Notes: generated by a model not told the origin, from the letters alone. Positions 1-8,941 are shown, counted from the stretch's first letter. The stretch is DNA of 51,684 nucleotides from JAJRZX01 sp964472295 (GCA_964472295.1 CAYYJQ010000014.1:1-51684), one strand, 5' to 3'. A program made the numbers and translations.

Positions 1-180
1 ACAGCGTTAAGGGGGGCAACGGGCAACAGGGGGGGGAGGGGTACAGCGTTAAGGGGGGCAACGGGCAACGGGGGGGCAGAAGGGGTACAGCGGCAACGTG
101 GGCAATGGGGCGTGGGGGGTAACGGGGATTGGGGCAACAGGGCGGGGGGAGGAGGGCCATCTCTTTCCGGCTGCCGCCAG
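1..180. repeat. G-rich tandem repeat tract
   Basis: Low-complexity G-rich DNA. A unit beginning acagcgttaagg occurs at 1 and 43, with a degenerate third copy near 87, so the period is about 42-45 bp. It resembles the G-rich tracts at 5690, 18721, 27518 and 45083. A 65-residue reading frame crosses it but has repeat-like composition and no recognisable similarity, so no gene is called. The stretch 181-329 holds a short direct repeat (tctttaaga at about 259 and 270) and nothing else I can identify. Confidence 0.7.
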
Positions 181-329
181 ATACTCAGTACGGTAAGATG
201 ACTGCTCTGTCAGATTCCCTGACATTGGCGTGTCATGGGCAGGCGGCCTCCCGGCACTTCTTTAAGAACTTCTTTAAGACAAACTGTCCAACCTGCCTGA
301 TTTACAAGAAAAATATGTTTGACTAAATA

Positions 330-358
330 ACGTGCCACCGGGTGCTCCCGTGGCACGT
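330..358 (+). other. GC-rich hairpin upstream of the TPR gene
   Basis: The arms 330-342 and 347-358 pair with one bulged C and a 4-nt loop (TGCT). A short, interrupted T tract follows (ttgttg). It could be a weak terminator for an upstream unit or a leader hairpin of the gene starting at 401. A poor sigma-70-like pair (TTTACA, 17 bp, TAAATA; 301-329) lies just upstream. Confidence 0.4.
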
Positions 359-400
359 TTGTTGCGTCTACTCTCTGGGGATAATGGAGGAATCTTTACT

Positions 401-2749
401 ATGAAGCCCCTTGTATACGCGATAACAGGTCTCTTAATTCTGACTCTCTCAGGGCCTGCGTTTTCAGATGAAAGCGCCCGCATACTCGCACTGAGGGCCG
501 GTGGGCACGAGACCTTTCACCGCCTTGTCATAGAACTCTCGCACGAGGCCCTCTACAGGGTGGAGACCAGGGGGGGAAGAGTTAAGATAATGCTCCAGGA
601 CGTGAATTCGCGCGGCTACAGGCCGGCTCCCCTGGATTCGGATTTTTTTACCCTTGAGAGGGTATCCACAGAGAAAAAGAAAAAGGGATTTGTAACCACC
701 CTTGTCCTGGCCCTTGACAGAGAGGCACGCATTAGAAAAATGCAAATGGACAGGCCCTTCAGGGTCATCGTGGATATGTACCCCAGGGGACGCGCCGCCT
801 CTTCCAGGACGGGAAGAATAAAGAGACCATCGCTTCAGAAGGCAAAACAAGTCCCGCCCCAGAAACCGCGGCGTCTCTCCGCCCTTGTATTCAACGAGGG
901 CTGGAGACGTGGTTTCGAGAAAAAGGCCGTCATGGGCCTCAAGGCCGCTTATTACAGTAAACTCCCTCTTCCCGGCCTTGATCTGCTCCGCGAGGTTGTA
1001 CCTCTAAAGGGCGCTGATGCATGGAAGAGTGGAGTGGAGGCAAGGGCGGAGATAAGGTCGCTCCTTGAAAATGGCGAGAAGGGCCGCGCTGAAACGCTTA
1101 AGGTGATAGTGGCCCTTATTAAAGAAGATGGAAGGCTCGAAGACCTTGAGAGCATTATTATGAGAACCCCGGAGAACGCCCTTACGCCGTTGGCCCGTTT
1201 TCTCCTTGCCGTCCATTACGAAAAAGAAGGCCTCTACCCCGAGGCAATAGCCTACTACGCGCTGGCCCATGACTCGGCGGCCCTCAAGAGACTAAGGGCA
1301 GAGTCAGCCCTTGCAAGGGGCAGGGCCCTCTTCTTTTCCGGCCGTGGCGCCGAGGCCTCCATCTGGCTTGAGAGGGCCGTTAAGGATGGGGCCGGGGAGG
1401 CGCGTCCCTTTCTTGCCGCCATGTATATGCTGAGGGGCGAAATAATAAAGGCCAGACATGCCTATGCCCGCCTCGGAAGGCCCAAAGACCCCCTTGCGCT
1501 CATGGGGCTCGGAAGGCTCATGATGATGCGCCGTGATTACTCCGGCGCGGGCGAGGTATATACGGCCCTTGCCGAGAGGTTCAGAAAAGACGACTTTCTA
1601 TGGTCTTTTTTCATGCTCAGGAGCGCCGACGCCCTCCTTGCATCAGGCGCTCTCAAGGACGCCCTTGAGACATACTCATCCCTCAGTAAGAACTCAAGGG
1701 GCCTTGGCCGTTCAATGGCAAAGATGGCCCTTGCCGATTATTACTCAGGCGATGGCAAAAATCCCTCTACCGCAAGGGCTCTCTACGAGAATGTCGCCTC
1801 TGGCACGGGGCAACTCGCCGGCGAGGCCCGGCTCAGGCTCGCCGCCGTGCTGAATACCCTCAAGCGCTTTGACGAGGCCATGAGGACCGTTGACGCCCTC
1901 TCTCCAGAAAATACTCCCTTCGGGGCAGGCTCCACAATAAGGTTTCTTCGCTCAAGGATAGCCTTTAACTGGGTAGCCTTTCTTTATACTAAAAAAAAGT
2001 GGCCAGAGATCTCCATGCTCAACTACAGGTTCGGCGATCTCATAAGCCTTGGCCGGAGGGCGGAGTACGATTTGATGGTAGGTGAAGCCATGCTCAGGGC
2101 CGGGCTTACGCCCGATGGCGTCAGGGCCCTTAAGATGGCCGAGAACCTTGGCACGAAAGATGTGAAGGAAAAGGCCCTCTTTTTGCTCGCACGTCTTTAC
2201 CTCGACCAGAGCGACCCCATTGCCGCCGGACGTATCCTCGCTGATATTAAATCCCTTGACGCAAAGGCCGCCAGAGGTCACCTCTGGAAGGACTATGACC
2301 TCGAGACCCAGTACCTGAGGGGCGGTTATGGCGATGTTGTAAGGCTTGGGCGCGGGAGCCGGAGCGGAGAGGTCCTTTTAATGGTGGGCAGGGCCTATGA
2401 GAGGCTTGGAGACATGTCCGGCGCGGCCAGGGCCTTTAGAGACGCGGCGGCCCTCTTCAAAGAAAAAAATAATACCCGTGGGCTCGTCTCAGCCCTTACG
2501 GGTTATGGCGACATCAGGTTTGAGTCACGAGAGTTCAGGCCGGCCATAGAGGCCTACACCAGGGCCGCGTCCCTGGCCGGAGGAAGGGAAGCGGACCTTG
2601 GAAACTGGGCAAGGTACAGGCTGGCACTGAGTTACGCCGGGGCGGGAATGGAACGCAAGGCCTCGGACCTCGTGGCGGACCTCAAGAAGAGGGACAAGTC
2701 CTATGGCGCATGGGCTGAGGCCCTCTCAAAAGTTGGCGCAGGCGGATAA
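401..2749 (+). CDS. Secreted AMIN-like/TPR-repeat protein
   Basis: A 782-residue protein. I chose ATG 401 because GGAGG lies at 386-390 and an N-terminal signal peptide follows (hydrophobic core LVYAITGLLILTLSG, likely cleavage near AFS-DES); the frame is open further upstream but without these marks. Residues about 25-120 look like an AMIN-type beta-rich domain, a fold often found in envelope-anchored proteins. The rest, from about 190 to the end, is alpha-helical with many TPR-like A/G/Y/A spaced repeats. It is probably a periplasmic or envelope scaffold. It lies directly upstream of the flagellar two-component genes, so a motility-linked envelope role is plausible but not shown. The last about 60 bases of the gene form the first unit of the 97-bp array that follows. 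Confidence 0.75.
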   Translation: MKPLVYAITGLLILTLSGPAFSDESARILALRAGGHETFHRLVIELSHEALYRVETRGGRVKIMLQDVNSRGYRPAPLDSDFFTLERVSTEKKKKGFVTTLVLALDREARIRKMQMDRPFRVIVDMYPRGRAASSRTGRIKRPSLQKAKQVPPQKPRRLSALVFNEGWRRGFEKKAVMGLKAAYYSKLPLPGLDLLREVVPLKGADAWKSGVEARAEIRSLLENGEKGRAETLKVIVALIKEDGRLEDLESIIMRTPENALTPLARFLLAVHYEKEGLYPEAIAYYALAHDSAALKRLRAESALARGRALFFSGRGAEASIWLERAVKDGAGEARPFLAAMYMLRGEIIKARHAYARLGRPKDPLALMGLGRLMMMRRDYSGAGEVYTALAERFRKDDFLWSFFMLRSADALLASGALKDALETYSSLSKNSRGLGRSMAKMALADYYSGDGKNPSTARALYENVASGTGQLAGEARLRLAAVLNTLKRFDEAMRTVDALSPENTPFGAGSTIRFLRSRIAFNWVAFLYTKKKWPEISMLNYRFGDLISLGRRAEYDLMVGEAMLRAGLTPDGVRALKMAENLGTKDVKEKALFLLARLYLDQSDPIAAGRILADIKSLDAKAARGHLWKDYDLETQYLRGGYGDVVRLGRGSRSGEVLLMVGRAYERLGDMSGAARAFRDAAALFKEKNNTRGLVSALTGYGDIRFESREFRPAIEAYTRAASLAGGREADLGNWARYRLALSYAGAGMERKASDLVADLKKRDKSYGAWAEALSKVGAGG

Positions 2750-3316
2750 AGTAGGCGGTTAACTACGTGGAAAATTTCAGGAAGAGGGACAGGTCCTACG
2801 GTGAATGGGCCGCAAGGCCCTAACAAAAGTTGGCGCGGGCGGATAAAGTAGGCAACAGACCTTGTAGGGGATTTCAGGAAGAGGGGCAGGTCCTACGGTG
2901 AATGGGCCGCAAAGCCCTGACAAAAGTTGGCGCGGGCGGATAAAGTCGGCAACAGACCTTGGAAGGGANNNNNNNNNNNNNNNNNNNNNNNNNNNNNNNN
3001 NNNNNNNNNNNNNNNNNNNNNNNNNNNNNNNNNNNNNNNNNNNNNNNNNNNNNNNNNNNNNNNNNNNNCCTACGGTGAATGGGCCGCAAGGCCCTGACAA
3101 AAGTTGGCGCGGGCGGATAAAGTCGGCAACAGACCTTGGAAGGGATTTCAGGAAGAGGGACAGGTCCTACGGTGAATGGGCCGCAAGGCCCTGACAAAAG
3201 TTGGCGCGGGCGGATAAAGTGGGCAACCGACCTTGTAGGGGATTTCAGGAAGAGGGGCAGGTCCTACTTAGCATTGGCCGCGAATTGGTTGGATATTGTG
3301 GATAAGGCAGGCGGCG
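2690..3316 (+). repeat. 97-bp tandem array copied from the 3' end of the TPR gene
   Basis: The landmark caaaagttggcgc recurs at 2727 (inside the TPR gene), 2824, 2921, then after the assembly gap at 3098 and 3195, so the period is exactly 97 bp. Each unit carries a degraded copy of the gene's end: KRDKSYGAWAE in the gene becomes KRDRSYGEWAA in the units. A last degenerate copy (gtggataaggcaggcgg, near 3297) leads into the start codon of the kinase gene at 3317. Because 97 is not a multiple of three, the units do not extend a reading frame. Copy number is unknown because of the gap. Confidence 0.85.
2969..3068. other. Assembly gap (100 N)
   Basis: Exactly 100 N inside the 97-bp array. Nearly the same unit sequence is present on both sides, so this is a repeat-induced break and its true length is unknown. 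Confidence 0.95.
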
Positions 3317-4138
3317 ATGGCTGAGGCCATTAACAGGGAATTCCTTAACAGGGCCTTTCACGACTTCGAGGAGTCGTCTCGGAAACTCGAGAGGCAGTAC
3401 GCCCTTCTTGGCGAAAAACTCGGTAACCTTGAGCGCGAGTTCTCCGGCAAGAACCGCGCCGCCGAGCACACGGCGCGCCTTGCCGCCATGGGAGAGATGG
3501 CCGCAAAGATAGCCCACGAGATAAGAAACCCCCTTGGCTCCATGCTCATTTTTTCCACCATACTCTGCCGCGAACTAAAGGGACAGCCAAAGAGGCAGAA
3601 GATAGCCGGTCACATGGTGGAGAGCGTGCGTAATCTCGACCGCATCCTATCCGACATGCTCGTCTTCTCGAACAGGCCCGAGCCAATGCTGGAGAGGACT
3701 GATATGAGAGACATCATCACAAGGGCCCTTGAGACCTGCACCGCAAGAAAGCCCGAAAACATTACTGTAAAGACCAGAATAAGCGGAGGCACTGCCCTTT
3801 ACGCGGACTCAAGGCTCCTTGTGCAGGTCTTTGTAAACCTCTTTTACAATGCCTTTGACGCCATTGGAGACGCCGGGGGCCTTCTGAGGGTTACCGTAAG
3901 GGGCGGTGAGCGTGAGATAGAGACCATTATCGAGGACAGCGGCCCTGGCATGGAAGAAGAAGTCCGGGAGAGGATATTCGACCCCTTCTTCACCACCCGT
4001 CACACCGGCACCGGCCTTGGCCTCGCCATAGTGGCCGCCATTGCCGAGACGCACGGCGGGACAATAACCTGTGATTCCGCCCCAGGGCGCGGCGCGAGGT
4101 TCACATTGCGGCTCCCGCGCGGGGTCTTGGAGACTTAG
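3317..4138 (+). CDS. flrB: Flagellar sensor histidine kinase (FlrB/FleS-like)
   Basis: A 273-residue kinase with no membrane segment. Residues 1-60 are probably coiled coil; a HisKA domain follows with phospho-acceptor His67 in AHEIRNPLGSM. The HATPase_c domain has the N box NLFYNAFDAI, the G1 box EDSGPGM, the F box FDPFFTT and the G2 box GTGLGLAI. It should phosphorylate the sigma-54 activator encoded 29 bp downstream. ATG 3317 is preferred over an in-frame TTG at 3296, which falls in the repeat-derived leader. Known FlrB/FleS proteins usually carry a PAS domain before the H box; here that region is short. The flr name rests on pairing with the FlrC-like gene and the flagellar context. Confidence 0.8.
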   Translation: MAEAINREFLNRAFHDFEESSRKLERQYALLGEKLGNLEREFSGKNRAAEHTARLAAMGEMAAKIAHEIRNPLGSMLIFSTILCRELKGQPKRQKIAGHMVESVRNLDRILSDMLVFSNRPEPMLERTDMRDIITRALETCTARKPENITVKTRISGGTALYADSRLLVQVFVNLFYNAFDAIGDAGGLLRVTVRGGEREIETIIEDSGPGMEEEVRERIFDPFFTTRHTGTGLGLAIVAAIAETHGGTITCDSAPGRGARFTLRLPRGVLET

Positions 4139-4167
4139 TACAAAAAAATCAGGCACGGAGGCTTCAG

Positions 4168-5562
4168 ATGCAGGACATACTCGTAGTGGATGACGACCTT
4201 GGCATGAGGACTGCCCTTGACGAGGCCCTTCGGAGAAAGGGCTACAGTGTAAGCCTGGCCTCTTCGGGAAGCGAGGCCCTTGATATGTTCAGCGGCAGCA
4301 GGCACAGGCTCGTAATAAGCGACATGAAGATGCCCGGCATGGACGGCGTTGAGGTGCTGAGGGGCGTCAAGAAGATAGAGCCCACCACTCCCGTGCTCCT
4401 CATAACGGCCTTTGGCACGGTGAGCAAGGCCGTGGAGGCCGTAAAGGAAGGGGCCCTTGACTTCATACAGAAACCCTTTACCCTTGAGAGCCTCGAAGGG
4501 CTCGTGGAAAAGGCCCTTGCCTGGGGCGGCGCCGTGGACCAGAGATGCGGCATGGGCAGGGACTTCTTCACAGACACCGCAAGCCCTCTCATGAGACAGG
4601 CCCTTGACCTTGCGAGGATAGCCGCCTCAAGCGACGCAACGGCGCTCATAAGCGGAGAATCCGGCACGGGAAAGGAACTTGTCTCAAGGTTCATACACAC
4701 CAAGAGCAGGCGCAGGGACGGCCCCTTTGTGGCCGTGAACTGCGCGTCAATACCTGACGGGCTCCTTGAGTCCGAACTCTTTGGCGTAGAGAAGGGGGCA
4801 TTTACCGGCGCCGCCGCCCCAAGGGCCGGAAAGTTCGAACAGGCAAACAACGGGACCATTCTCCTTGACGAGGTGAGCGAGATGGATATAAGGCTTCAGG
4901 CAAAACTCCTCCGTGTAATACAGGAACGCGAAGTGGAGCGCCTTGGCTCAAAGGCCCTTAAAAGACTCGATATAAGGATAATAGCCACTACGAACAGGGA
5001 CCTTCAAAAAGAAGTCGTTGAGGGGCGTTTCAGGCAAGACCTCTTCTACCGCCTTAATATCTTCCCCATCTCCGTACCCCCGCTCCGCCATAGAAAAGAA
5101 GACATACCCGACCTTGCCGCACGATTCATGAGGAGGTTCAGCGCAAGGTACAATCGTCACCTCGACTCAATCTCCAACGAGGCCCTCTCATATCTCGCCG
5201 CAAGAGACTGGCCCGGAAATATCCGCGAACTCGAGAACGCCATCGAGAGGTCCGTGCTACTGGCGAGCGGGCCTGTCCTCTTGAAAGAACACTTTCTTCC
5301 AGCCATGGGCAGGGAACCTCTTACTCATCTCAAGAGACCTCAAGAAGATGACCGTCACACTGACGGGACCTTGAAAACAGCGCCCCTCAAGGGGGCGACA
5401 ATCAGGGACATGGAACGCGAACTCATCCGCCGCACCCTCGACGAGACCGGTGGAAACCGCACCCGCGCCGCCCGCCTCCTCGGCATCTCCATAAGGACCC
5501 TGAGGAACAAACTCAAGGAATACGCGACCCTGACACAGGGAAGACCTGATATGCCCGCATAA
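4168..5562 (+). CDS. flrC: Sigma-54-dependent response regulator (FlrC/FleR-like)
   Basis: A 464-residue NtrC-family activator. The receiver is at residues 3-120 (acidic patch D8-D10, phospho-acceptor D52 in SDMKMPG, K102 in QKPF). The AAA+ domain spans about 140-365, with Walker A GESGTGKE at 163-170, the sigma-54 contact loop GAFTGA at 210-215 and Walker B ILLDE near 231-235. A Fis-type helix-turn-helix lies at the C terminus (GNRTRAARLLGISIRTLRNKL). In known systems FlrC drives middle flagellar genes with RpoN. The consensus -24/-12 elements in front of fliK and fliL in this window fit that role. It is cotranscribed with the kinase; RBS ggaggc at 4158. Confidence 0.88.
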   Translation: MQDILVVDDDLGMRTALDEALRRKGYSVSLASSGSEALDMFSGSRHRLVISDMKMPGMDGVEVLRGVKKIEPTTPVLLITAFGTVSKAVEAVKEGALDFIQKPFTLESLEGLVEKALAWGGAVDQRCGMGRDFFTDTASPLMRQALDLARIAASSDATALISGESGTGKELVSRFIHTKSRRRDGPFVAVNCASIPDGLLESELFGVEKGAFTGAAAPRAGKFEQANNGTILLDEVSEMDIRLQAKLLRVIQEREVERLGSKALKRLDIRIIATTNRDLQKEVVEGRFRQDLFYRLNIFPISVPPLRHRKEDIPDLAARFMRRFSARYNRHLDSISNEALSYLAARDWPGNIRELENAIERSVLLASGPVLLKEHFLPAMGREPLTHLKRPQEDDRHTDGTLKTAPLKGATIRDMERELIRRTLDETGGNRTRAARLLGISIRTLRNKLKEYATLTQGRPDMPA

Positions 5563-5658
5563 GGCTTCTGGGCGATGTGGCAGGAAAATTTTGCCCTGCA
5601 AATCTCGCCGATGAACTGAAAGACTATAAAAAACGGCCTGCCCGGTCAATCATCCTCA

Positions 5659-5674
5659 CGGTATGGAACTTGCA
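5659..5674 (+). promoter_or_regulatory. Candidate sigma-54 promoter before flgB
   Basis: CGGTATGGAACTTGCA: the GG and GC dinucleotides are 10 bp apart and the -12 block TTGCA is perfect; the -24 block is imperfect (CGGTATG against TGGCACG). The predicted start near 5686 would leave about 240 nt of leader, including the G-rich tract. It is weaker than the sites before fliK and fliL. Confidence 0.4.
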
Positions 5675-5689
5675 AATTAAAACTCGGCA

Positions 5690-5860
5690 AGGGGGCAAGG
5701 GGGCAAAGGGGCCATGTGGGGCAAAGGGGCCATGGGGGGCAAGGGGATAACTGGACAACGGGGGGGGGCGGGACAACGGGGTAACGAGGTGATGGGGTGA
5801 CGGGGGCAAGGGGGCGACGGGCTGACAAGGACAGGCGAGGCAGGGGGGCGACAGTCGGAA
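5690..5860. repeat. G-rich low-complexity tract before flgB
   Basis: Degenerate short units such as ggggcaaggggcc, acaacgggg and gtgacggggg. The tract fills most of the 365 bp between the sigma-54 activator and flgB. I find no credible gene in 5563-5927. A small dyad of the ATTAATTCAG family (about 5886-5908) follows it. Confidence 0.7.
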
Positions 5861-5927
5861 GGGCAAATAAGGCATTGATAAAGGGAAAGTCCGATTAATT
5901 CGGGCCTTACAAGAACCTGGGGGGCAT

Positions 5928-6338
5928 ATGAGCGGACTATTATTCAGCAGGACCATGGCGTTACTTTCAAGAAACCTCGACTTTCGCGTTGCCGAGCAGA
6001 GGGCCATAGTCTCCAACATAGCCAATAACGAGACCCCTGGCTACAGGGCAAAGGACGTTGATTTTAACGAGTTTCTCGGTGATGCCATGACCAGTTCATC
6101 ATCTGCGGTGCGCCTTCACGGCACAGACCCCCGGCACTTTGGGACAAATACTGAGTATGGGGATATAAAGTTAATAGAGAGGCCCGTTGGCGAGACAGGC
6201 CTTGACATGAACACCGTTGACATAGAGGACGAGATGGCGCGGCTCTCAGGTAATTACATGATGTACAACATCGGGGCAAGGCTCCTGCGGAAAAAGTTTT
6301 CCATGATAATGACGGCCATAAAGGAAGGGGGCAGGTAG
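5928..6338 (+). CDS. flgB: Flagellar basal-body rod protein FlgB
   Basis: 136 residues, the usual FlgB length. It has the conserved N-terminal rod motif region (RAIVSNIANNETPGYRAKDV) and the C-terminal helix of proximal rod proteins. FlgB is exported by the flagellar type III system and forms the proximal rod with FlgC, FlgF and FliE in the periplasm. ATG 5928 is preceded by a G-rich Shine-Dalgarno (cctggggggcat). flgC starts one base after the stop, so the two are coupled. This is the first gene of the flgB-motE block. Confidence 0.95.
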   Translation: MSGLLFSRTMALLSRNLDFRVAEQRAIVSNIANNETPGYRAKDVDFNEFLGDAMTSSSSAVRLHGTDPRHFGTNTEYGDIKLIERPVGETGLDMNTVDIEDEMARLSGNYMMYNIGARLLRKKFSMIMTAIKEGGR

Positions 6339-6339
6339 A

Positions 6340-6771
6340 ATGTTCAAGATATTTTCTGTCATAGCCTCTGGCATGAAGGCCCAGAGGGTGCGCATGAACG
6401 TCATAGCCAGCAACATGGCCAACGCACATACCACTGGCGGTGTCTCGGGCCGGCCATACAGGAGACGCGACGTTGTCTTTGCCGAAGTGCGGGGCAGGCC
6501 GGACTTTGGCCATATGCTGGACTCGACGGGAGAAAAAGGCCTTGAAGGCGTGCGTGTCCTCCGTGTAATGGAAGACAGCCGTCCCTTCAAGACCGTCTAT
6601 GAACCCGGCCACCCGGCGGCGGACTCCAACGGGTACGTGAAGTATCCGAATGTGAACGTGGCCGAGGAGATGGTGAACATGATAAGCGCGTCCCGCAGTT
6701 ACGAGGCCAATGTGAGCGCCTTCAGGGCAACGCGCGAGATGATGATGCGCGCCATGGAGATAATACAGTAG
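6340..6771 (+). CDS. flgC: Flagellar basal-body rod protein FlgC
   Basis: 143 residues. The N-terminal SGMKAQRVRMNVIASNMANAHT motif is typical of rod and hook proteins. The FlgC signature near the end includes YVKYPNVNVAEEMVNMISASRSYEAN. It is a proximal rod subunit and follows flgB by one base. A 78-79-bp repeat block, rather than the usual short spacer, separates it from fliE. Confidence 0.96.
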   Translation: MFKIFSVIASGMKAQRVRMNVIASNMANAHTTGGVSGRPYRRRDVVFAEVRGRPDFGHMLDSTGEKGLEGVRVLRVMEDSRPFKTVYEPGHPAADSNGYVKYPNVNVAEEMVNMISASRSYEANVSAFRATREMMMRAMEIIQ

Positions 6772-6794
6772 GCCGGGCGCCTCTGTCCTTTATA

Positions 6795-7065
6795 AGGGGA
6801 TAAGAGAGATGGATGAGATTGTCTCACTTTCCATGAAAATAATCCGGTAAAGGGGTTCGCCCCTTTTTTTGAAGAGGGACAAGGGGGATGGACAGGATGG
6901 TCTCATGCTTTATGGAAAATATTTGGCAAGAGGCTCTCCTTTGTCCTGAATAAAAAGATGCGCGGGATGGACAGAATGGCCACAGGCTTTATGGAAAACA
7001 TTTGGTAAAGGGTTCCCCTTTGTCCTGTGTAAAGAGATAAGAGGGAGGCAGGAATGGTTGATGCG
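6795..7065 (+). repeat. 78-79-bp tandem repeats ending in the fliE start region
   Basis: Units aligned on the motif (a/g)aatgg or gatgg place equivalent positions at 6818, 6897, 6976 and the fliE ATG at 7054, i.e. spacings of 79, 79 and 78 bp. Each unit reads roughly: purine-rich ribosome-site-like stretch, (a)tggacag(a/g)atgg, then ctttatggaaaa.atttgg, then a ttcccctttgtcctg segment. The ribosome-binding and start region of fliE therefore appears as the last member of the array. The interval contains no gene. Confidence 0.75.
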
Positions 7066-7356
7066 ATAAAAGGGGGCGCCGCCAATATCCTCGATGAGGC
7101 GGTAGGCCTAAAGACACGTGGGAGCGGGCCGGAAAAAGGCGGGTTCGAGGACATGCTCAAGGAGAGCCTCGAGAAGGTCAACACCCTTCAGCAGGAGGCG
7201 GACAGGAGCATGGAGGGCCTTGTAGCCGGAAAGGACATGGACCTCCACGAGACGATGATAGCCGTGGAGAAGGCTGACCTTTCCTTTAACCTCATGGTGC
7301 AGGTCAGGAATAAACTCCTTGCCGCATATGAGGAAATAATGCGGATGCAGGTATAA
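7054..7356 (+). CDS. fliE: Flagellar hook-basal body protein FliE
   Basis: 100 residues, the normal FliE length. The C-terminal half has the family pattern (DLHETMIAVEKADLSFNLMV...VRNKLLAAYEEIMRMQV). FliE links the MS ring and the proximal rod and is an early export substrate. ATG 7054 has gggagg at 7043-7048. fliF begins 4 bp after the fliE stop. The upstream leader is a tandem repeat whose units resemble this start site. Confidence 0.95.
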   Translation: MVDAIKGGAANILDEAVGLKTRGSGPEKGGFEDMLKESLEKVNTLQQEADRSMEGLVAGKDMDLHETMIAVEKADLSFNLMVQVRNKLLAAYEEIMRMQV

Positions 7357-7359
7357 GGC

Positions 7360-8931
7360 ATGGCAAAGGTCTCAAAACAGGTAAAGTCCATGGGTTCCAT
7401 GCGCCTTGTGGCACTCTCTCTACTCGCCCTCGTCACCGCCGGAGCCATAGTCTTTCTCGTCACATGGAGCCAGCGCGCCGAGTACGGGGTCCTCTTCGCC
7501 GGGCTCGATCCCGAGGACGCCGGCGCCATCATAGCGAAACTTGGCGACAGGAACATACCCTACAAGATGAACGGGGGCATAATATCCGTCCCTGAGGACA
7601 AAGTGTACGAGACGCGCATGGAACTTGCCTCTGAAGGTCTTCCCGGCGGAGCGGGCGTTGGTTACGAGCTCTTTGACAAGAACAACTTCGGGCTTACGGA
7701 CTTTGTGCAGAAGATAAACTTCCGCCGGGCCATGCAGGGCGAACTCGCAAGGAGCATAACCGAGATAAAGGGCGTGCACTCGGCGCGCGTCCACCTTGTA
7801 ATCCCTGAAAAGGGCGCCTTTCTTGAAGAGGATAAAAAGGCCCGCGCCTCCATTGTCCTTAAACTCCGGCCCGGCGCCTCTCTTGGCCGGGCCGAGGTCG
7901 CGGCCATTGTGCACCTTGTAGCCGGAAGCCTTGAGAACCTCGCGCCCTCGGACGTTACCATAGTCGATACCGAGGGCAAACTCTGGACCACGGATAGCGA
8001 AGAAAATAGCCCCACAGGCATCATGGCCTCGGACATGGAGTATAAGAAGAAGGTCGAGGCAGGGCTTGCCTCGCGCGTTCAGACCATGCTGGAGAAGGCC
8101 CTTGGAAGGGGCAAGGCCGTGGCGCGCCTGAGTGTTGACCTTGAGCGCCGCCGCGTCCAACGCACAGAGGAAACATATGACCCGGACAGCCAGGTCGTAA
8201 GGAGCGAGGAGAGGTCAAAAGAGAGCGCCGCCGACGGCGCTGGGGCCGGAGGGGTGCCAGGGGCGCTATCAAACGTGCCCGGCGGCAGGGGAAGGAAGGG
8301 GGCCGGAAAGGGGACGCTCTCGAAGAGAGAGAACGAGGTTATAAACTACGAGATAAACAAGGTGGTGAAGAGCGTTGTCGAGCCCTTTGGACAGATAAAA
8401 CGTCTATCCGTAGCCGTGCTTGTTGACGGAACCTATGCCCCGTCAAAGGGAGGCGCGGATGGAGAGAAGGAAAAGAAATACATGCCAAGGAGCGAGGAGG
8501 AGATGGCGAAGATAACCTCCATGGTAAAGGCCTCGGTGGGCTTTGACGAGGCGAGGGGAGACAGCATAAGCGTTGTGAATATCCCCTTCAAGGAAGACCT
8601 GCCTATCCCGGACACCTCCACCGGCGAGGAGACCGTGCCCATCATGACCCGTCTCATGCCCCTTGGCGTGAAGTATGGCACAGTGGGCCTCAGCGTCATC
8701 TTTCTCGTTATCTTTGTCCTCCGTCCGATTATAAAACGGCTGAATGTCGAGAAGGCCGCCCTTGAGTCAATAGAAAAGACCCTGCCCGCGGCCCTTGAGA
8801 AGGGCGAGCAGAGGCCTGCCCTCGAGGCTGGAGAGAAGCGCGTTGATGAGACAGAGAACTTGAAGCGCCTTGTTCGAGAGAACCCGAGGCAGGCGGCCAT
8901 GGTGCTGAAGGGCTGGATGCAGGAAAGATGA
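7360..8931 (+). CDS. fliF: Flagellar MS-ring protein FliF
   Basis: 523 residues, within the family range. Membrane segments lie near residues 16-36 and about 435-455. Ring-building motif domains sit in the periplasmic part (YGVLFAGLDPEDAGAI; GVHSARVHLVIPEK). The C-terminal cytoplasmic tail (ENLKRLVRENPRQAAMVLKGWM) is the FliG-binding segment. FliF forms the inner-membrane platform for the export gate and C ring. Notably the stop TGA (8929-8931) is followed by 17 sense codons in the same frame that run straight into the FliG sequence. FliF itself appears complete at the TGA. Confidence 0.95.
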   Translation: MAKVSKQVKSMGSMRLVALSLLALVTAGAIVFLVTWSQRAEYGVLFAGLDPEDAGAIIAKLGDRNIPYKMNGGIISVPEDKVYETRMELASEGLPGGAGVGYELFDKNNFGLTDFVQKINFRRAMQGELARSITEIKGVHSARVHLVIPEKGAFLEEDKKARASIVLKLRPGASLGRAEVAAIVHLVAGSLENLAPSDVTIVDTEGKLWTTDSEENSPTGIMASDMEYKKKVEAGLASRVQTMLEKALGRGKAVARLSVDLERRRVQRTEETYDPDSQVVRSEERSKESAADGAGAGGVPGALSNVPGGRGRKGAGKGTLSKRENEVINYEINKVVKSVVEPFGQIKRLSVAVLVDGTYAPSKGGADGEKEKKYMPRSEEEMAKITSMVKASVGFDEARGDSISVVNIPFKEDLPIPDTSTGEETVPIMTRLMPLGVKYGTVGLSVIFLVIFVLRPIIKRLNVEKAALESIEKTLPAALEKGEQRPALEAGEKRVDETENLKRLVRENPRQAAMVLKGWMQER

Positions 8932-8941
8932 CAATCCCGTG

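Noticed and set aside
129..326. 65-codon frame at the window start
   Set aside because: Begins within a G-rich repeat, no domain, no conserved features.
2690..3316. CRISPR array
   Set aside because: Repeats are 97 bp, contiguous, without spacers, and derive from the adjacent gene's coding sequence.
5578..5595. TGGCAGG...TTTTGCCC as a sigma-54 promoter
   Set aside because: GG and GC are separated by 12 rather than 10 bp; it is better read as a small dyad around aaaatttt.
8929..8931. TGA as a selenocysteine codon joining FliF and FliG
   Set aside because: FliF is complete at this point, there is no Cys in homologues at the junction, and I see no convincing SECIS-like hairpin immediately downstream.
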